DNA from: Gemmatimonadota bacterium
GTDB taxonomy: Bacteria > Gemmatimonadota > Gemmatimonadetes > Longimicrobiales > Gaopeijiaceae
Direction of reading: 5' to 3'
DNA: 17,315 nt
Assembly (NCBI GenBank): GCA_015492755.1
Contig: WGEM01000106.1
Coordinates: 1 to 17,315 of the forward strand
Both the position numbers and the translations under genes were made by a program. This document shows positions 14,699 to 17,315 of the stretch, in pieces (the first letter of the stretch is position 1; each line of letters starts with the position of its first letter). The notes under the pieces are model-generated. The model saw only the letters and a list, made by a program, of their open reading frames with translations, searched no databases and was not told the DNA's origin.

Positions 14699-14721
14699 CG
14701 TCCAAGGCGGCAGGGCCCGGG

Positions 14722-14755
14722 CGCGCCCGGCGGCCCGGTGGAGCCGCCGGGCGCG
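14722..14755 (+). terminator. Strong hairpin terminator after the FadL-type gene
   Basis: A perfect 13-base inverted repeat (14722-14734 with 14743-14755) surrounds an 8-base loop, 23 bases after the stop codon, and can be extended by about three pairs. It is very GC-rich and lacks a clear T-run, only TCCCGTTCCC, but its place is right for ending the two-gene transcript. Confidence 0.65.
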
Positions 14756-14761
14756 TCCCGT

Positions 14762-14782
14762 TCCCTCGGCTCGGTTGAGGGA
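14762..14782. repeat. Short inverted repeat, 6-base arms
   Basis: TCCCTC (14762-14767) and GAGGGA (14777-14782) with a 9-base loop. It lies between two stronger hairpins and may be part of a composite termination region. Confidence 0.3.
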
Positions 14783-14802
14783 CACGAACGAAGCGGTGGA
14801 CC

Positions 14803-14828
14803 CCCGGTGTGAGGGCGTTCACACCGGG
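14803..14828. terminator. Perfect 10-base hairpin, possible second terminator
   Basis: CCCGGTGTGA (14803-14812) and TCACACCGGG (14819-14828) pair perfectly around the 6-base loop GGGCGT. It is about 50 bases past the first hairpin. Neither side has a long T-run. It could end transcripts from either strand or be a folded RNA element. Confidence 0.4.
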
Positions 14829-15195
14829 ACCGCAGGTGCATGCAGCGGGTCGAGTCGTGGTTCTCGACCGTGGACCTGAGGCGGGGGCGAGGGACGGCCC
14901 AGGCTCGAAGAGCATCGGTGTCGTGAGGGCCGGTGTCTACATCGAGAACGGGCGCGGATCCAGCGTGGCGATCCCCCCCGAGGTCGCCGCCTGTTCGTGC
15001 CATCCACAACCGTGGAGGCGACCCCCGGGCGCTGAGCCTCCCTGGAGACGACAAGCACCTGGACGACCTCGTGGGTGGCGTTCCAGGTCACCGACCAGTG
15101 GGTTGCCCTGGACGGGGAAGCGGTCGGTACGGAACTCCTGGCGCGCAATCTCGTGGTGTGGCGCGAGCCCAGGTATTGAGGGCGCGTAGCCCCCC
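14829..15195. other. Gene-free stretch with possible gene remnant
   Basis: No intact gene is seen. The plus-strand frame from 15036 to 15179 reads as coherent protein (TSWVAFQVTDQWVALDGE, then LLARNLVVWREPRY and a stop), but an in-frame TGA at 15033-15035 separates it from a shorter coherent piece (LFVPSTTVEATPGR, 14991-15032). Upstream, another plus-strand frame (about 14850-14990) also looks coding-like. A decayed gene is possible; I cannot name its family. Confidence 0.28.
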
Positions 15196-16584
15196 CTACC
15201 TCGCCGCCGCAGCCTCCAGCGCGTCCACCGGCCGGTCCACGTAACGCCGCAGGAAGGCGGCAAGGCGATCCAGGTCCGCGTGATCGGTGGCGATCCCCAG
15301 GGAGGCGCGCATGGCGCCGACGGGGAGATCCCGACCGAGACAGGAGGAGAGATCCTTGAGATTGAAGGCACCCCAGGGCTGGGCCTGGAGGCAGTCCAGC
15401 GTCTCCGACGCCGGGAGCCCGAACGCCACTTCCGCCGCGCCGGGGTTACAGAAGCACCCCCCCCGCAGGGAGATGTTCTCCTCGCTGGCCTCCCGCTCCA
15501 CCACGCCGAAGGGCACCACCCGCCCCTCGGGATCCAGGACGTTGAAGGCCACGGTTCCGCCTCGGGCCTCGGTGGTCAGGGGCCCGTACACATCCACCAC
15601 GGGCCGCCCGTTTCCGTGATGCAGCTCGGTGAGCATCTCCAGGAGCCGGCTCGTGAGGCCCAGGACGTGCTCGTGGAGGGCGTCCATCCCCACCGACTCC
15701 AGGAAATCCAGGCCCGACGGGATGCCTGCGATGGCCAGGAAGTTGGGGGTCCCGTCCTCGAAGGCGCCGGCGTCGTTCCTCAGGCGGTGGACTTCGCTCT
15801 GCACCGACACGTACTCCACGGTGCCGCCGGCGAACCAGGGCCTGTGCAGTTTATGGAGTGCGTCGGTGCGGGCGATGAGGGCACCCACGCCCGTGGGAAA
15901 TCCAAACATCTTGTAGAAGGACACGCACATGTAGTCGGGGCCCACTGCCGACACGTCCACCGGGTTGGTGGGGACGAAGGCGGCGGCGTCGAGCACCACG
16001 TCGTACCCCAGGGCGTGGGCCTCCTCCACCAATGCCAGGGGATGCTGGACCCCGGAGAAGTTGGACTGGGCGGGGTATGCGAAGAGACTCGGGCCCTCCC
16101 CCGCCGGCGGGATGCGCTCACCGGGCGCGATTCGCAGATCCCTGGACAGATCGATGTAGGACACCTCGGCACCGCGGGCGCGGGCGTAGGAGCGGATCCC
16201 GTTCACCGAATTGTGGTTATCCCGCAGGAGGACGAAGCGCGACGTGGCTTCGAAGGGATACGCTTCGCCCACCAGCTTCAGTGCCGCCGAGGCGTTGGCG
16301 GTGAAGACCACCTGGTAGACGTCGGGATCGGCGTTGAAGAACTCCAGGACCCGCTCCCGCGTGGACTCCACCAGGCGGGTCGCAGCGGCCGAGGCGGGGT
16401 TCTCCGAATGGGGGTTCCCCAGCACGTGATCCTGGAGGAACTGCATGTGACTGCGGAGCTGGGATTCGGCGTAGAGCCCGCTGCCGGTGTAATCCAAGTA
16501 GGTGTGCCCGCCCCGGTCCAGACGGGTGAAGTCCCGCGCCCGGATCTCCGCGAAGCGCTTCTCGAGCGTGGCCTTTTCCGACAT
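15196..16584 (-). CDS. Class V aminotransferase / MOCOS-like cysteine desulfurase
   Basis: This 462-residue protein is a fold-type I PLP enzyme. It shows the HTYLDYTGSGLYAESQL start (27-43), FTANASAALKLVGEAYP (94-110), His124, Asp199 (VVLDAAAFVPT), and Lys225 in VSFYKMFGFPTGVGALI, which should bind PLP. RGGCFCNPGAAE (375-386) holds C377 and C379 and resembles the cysteine loop of molybdenum-cofactor sulfurases. Such enzymes take sulfur from cysteine as a persulfide. The substrate could be Moco of a nearby molybdoenzyme or a sulfur carrier; context cannot decide. The ATG at 16584 has GGGAGGTGAG just upstream, so I prefer it to starts 7 and 12 codons earlier, which would place that site inside the gene. 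Confidence 0.85.
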   Translation of the reverse strand: MSEKATLEKRFAEIRARDFTRLDRGGHTYLDYTGSGLYAESQLRSHMQFLQDHVLGNPHSENPASAAATRLVESTRERVLEFFNADPDVYQVVFTANASAALKLVGEAYPFEATSRFVLLRDNHNSVNGIRSYARARGAEVSYIDLSRDLRIAPGERIPPAGEGPSLFAYPAQSNFSGVQHPLALVEEAHALGYDVVLDAAAFVPTNPVDVSAVGPDYMCVSFYKMFGFPTGVGALIARTDALHKLHRPWFAGGTVEYVSVQSEVHRLRNDAGAFEDGTPNFLAIAGIPSGLDFLESVGMDALHEHVLGLTSRLLEMLTELHHGNGRPVVDVYGPLTTEARGGTVAFNVLDPEGRVVPFGVVEREASEENISLRGGCFCNPGAAEVAFGLPASETLDCLQAQPWGAFNLKDLSSCLGRDLPVGAMRASLGIATDHADLDRLAAFLRRYVDRPVDALEAAAAR

Positions 16585-16712
16585 GTCCTCACCTCCCGGG
16601 CTCATTCGTTCCGGGTTCAACTGGAATAACTCGAGGCGTTCCCGTCAATGGAGCCGTGATGCAGATGAGCGCCTCAAGCCCGGATTCGGTCATGGTGAGC
16701 AAGCGCTCCGAT

Positions 16713-17315
16713 TCAGGCCGGCGGGACCGACTGGCCCGCCTGCACGTATGCGTGTTCGTAGAGAAGGATGGAGATCAGCCCTCCCACCGCGCCCAGCGGG
16801 AGCCCCCTCCAGGTGAGCGCCAGCGCCGCGACGCCGAACATGATCCCCACCCAGTACGGCCCGGAGTACGTGCCGGATGTCATGTGCCTGGCCGCCAGCC
16901 CCGCGTGGGCAGTGGGGTGGCGCATCGTGGCCTCACCCAGCGCGAAGACCAGGTGGAGGACCAGCGCCGGCGTGAGGTGGGCGCGCCCTGCCCACACCAC
17001 ATGAAGAGGCCGCCGTCGGGCCGCGCCGCCGCCAGCGGATCCAGCGTCACGCCGTCGGCACCGCGGTAGAACACCTTCGGCCGCGTCTCCTTCTCGGGAC
17101 GGCGCACCTGAGCCGCGTCCTGCTGCACGATGCGACTCACCTCGGCGTCCGGGTCGTTCAGGTCGTCCACCATGAGCTCCTGCGTGGAGCACACCACCAC
17201 GCACACGGGCTCCAGGCCCACGTCCAGCCGGTGCGCGCAGAAGTTGCACTTCTCCGCCGAGTGATCTTCCGGGTTGATGAAGGTGGCGTCGTACGGGCAC
17301 GCCGTGGTGCAGACG
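16713..17315 (-). pseudogene. Ferredoxin-NrfD-type subunit (SoeB/PsrB-like), 5' partial, frameshifted
   Basis: The gene enters from the right edge. Its first part is a DmsB/SoeB-like four-cluster ferredoxin: CPYDATFINPEDHS, then CNFCAHRL, then PVCVVVCSTQELMVDDLNDP, ending at GGLFMW near 17000. The continuing protein is in another frame from about 16995: HLTPALVLHLVFALGE, then GPYWVGIMFGVAALALTW and ISILLYEHAYVQAGQSVPPA to a stop at 16713, a hydrophobic part with about three membrane segments like the end of NrfD/PsrC. One missing base near 16975-17003 would join the two. It may be a real break or a sequence error. Such proteins serve molybdoenzymes for sulfite, polysulfide or tetrathionate; sulfite oxidation would fit the sHdr route. 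The catalytic subunit is outside the window. Confidence 0.6.

Noticed and set aside
13436..14785. Minus-strand frame of 449 codons opposite the FadL-type gene
   Set aside because: The plus strand encodes a clear beta-barrel with signal peptide and ribosome-binding site; the reverse frame shows no domain.
1..17315. CRISPR arrays, tRNA or rRNA genes, insertion sequences
   Set aside because: I saw no regularly spaced repeats, no tRNA-like cloverleaf or rRNA sequence, and no transposase or flanking inverted repeats.

Overview
The window is high-GC bacterial DNA. It is dominated by one long minus-strand gene cluster, about 11.07 kb down to 46, for cytoplasmic sulfur oxidation by the sulfur-oxidising heterodisulfide-reductase-like (sHdr) / lipoate-binding-protein (LbpA) route. 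The host is a Gram-negative lithotroph or facultative sulfur oxidiser: it has a FadL-type outer-membrane barrel, signal peptides, and a membrane Etf:quinone oxidoreductase. High GC, a menaquinone-type EMO and the style of the secreted protein would fit Gemmatimonadota or a similar phylum. This placement is a guess; no rRNA or marker gene is present.

Layout in transcription order on the minus strand: arsR-type regulator (11635-11285) behind a promoter with an operator-like repeat; a 214-base gap; then tusA, dsrE, shdrC1, shdrB1, shdrA, shdrH (conserved hypothetical), an HdrD-like soluble subunit (shdrB3-like), etfB, etfA, emo (membrane HdrD/DUF224 protein), a winged-helix protein, a twin CxxC/HxxxxH zinc-finger-like protein, and lbpA. 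Spacing is tight from shdrC1 onward, with several stop/start overlaps, so this is most likely one operon.

Expected working: TusA and DsrE relay sulfane sulfur. LbpA carries it on a lipoyl arm (Lys70). The sHdr proteins oxidise it to sulfite. Electrons leave through the two HdrD-like proteins and EtfAB to the quinone pool at EMO. The adjoining minus-strand ferredoxin/NrfD-type gene at the right edge (16713 to beyond 17315) could belong to a sulfite dehydrogenase (SoeBC-like) or another sulfur-anion oxidoreductase, but as given it carries a frameshift. Between these lies a plus-strand pair, a secreted protein of unknown function and a FadL/OmpP1-type barrel (12189-14698), followed by strong hairpins. 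A MOCOS-like class V aminotransferase / cysteine desulfurase (minus) follows.

The least ordinary features are: (1) both HdrD-like proteins flanking etfBA have lost every cysteine of their first CCG cluster site but kept the second; (2) an uncharacterised winged-helix plus twin zinc-finger gene pair is translationally coupled inside the sHdr operon; (3) a CAT-N4-ATG palindrome occurs both at the arsR promoter and upstream of tusA; (4) two stretches look like decayed coding sequence.
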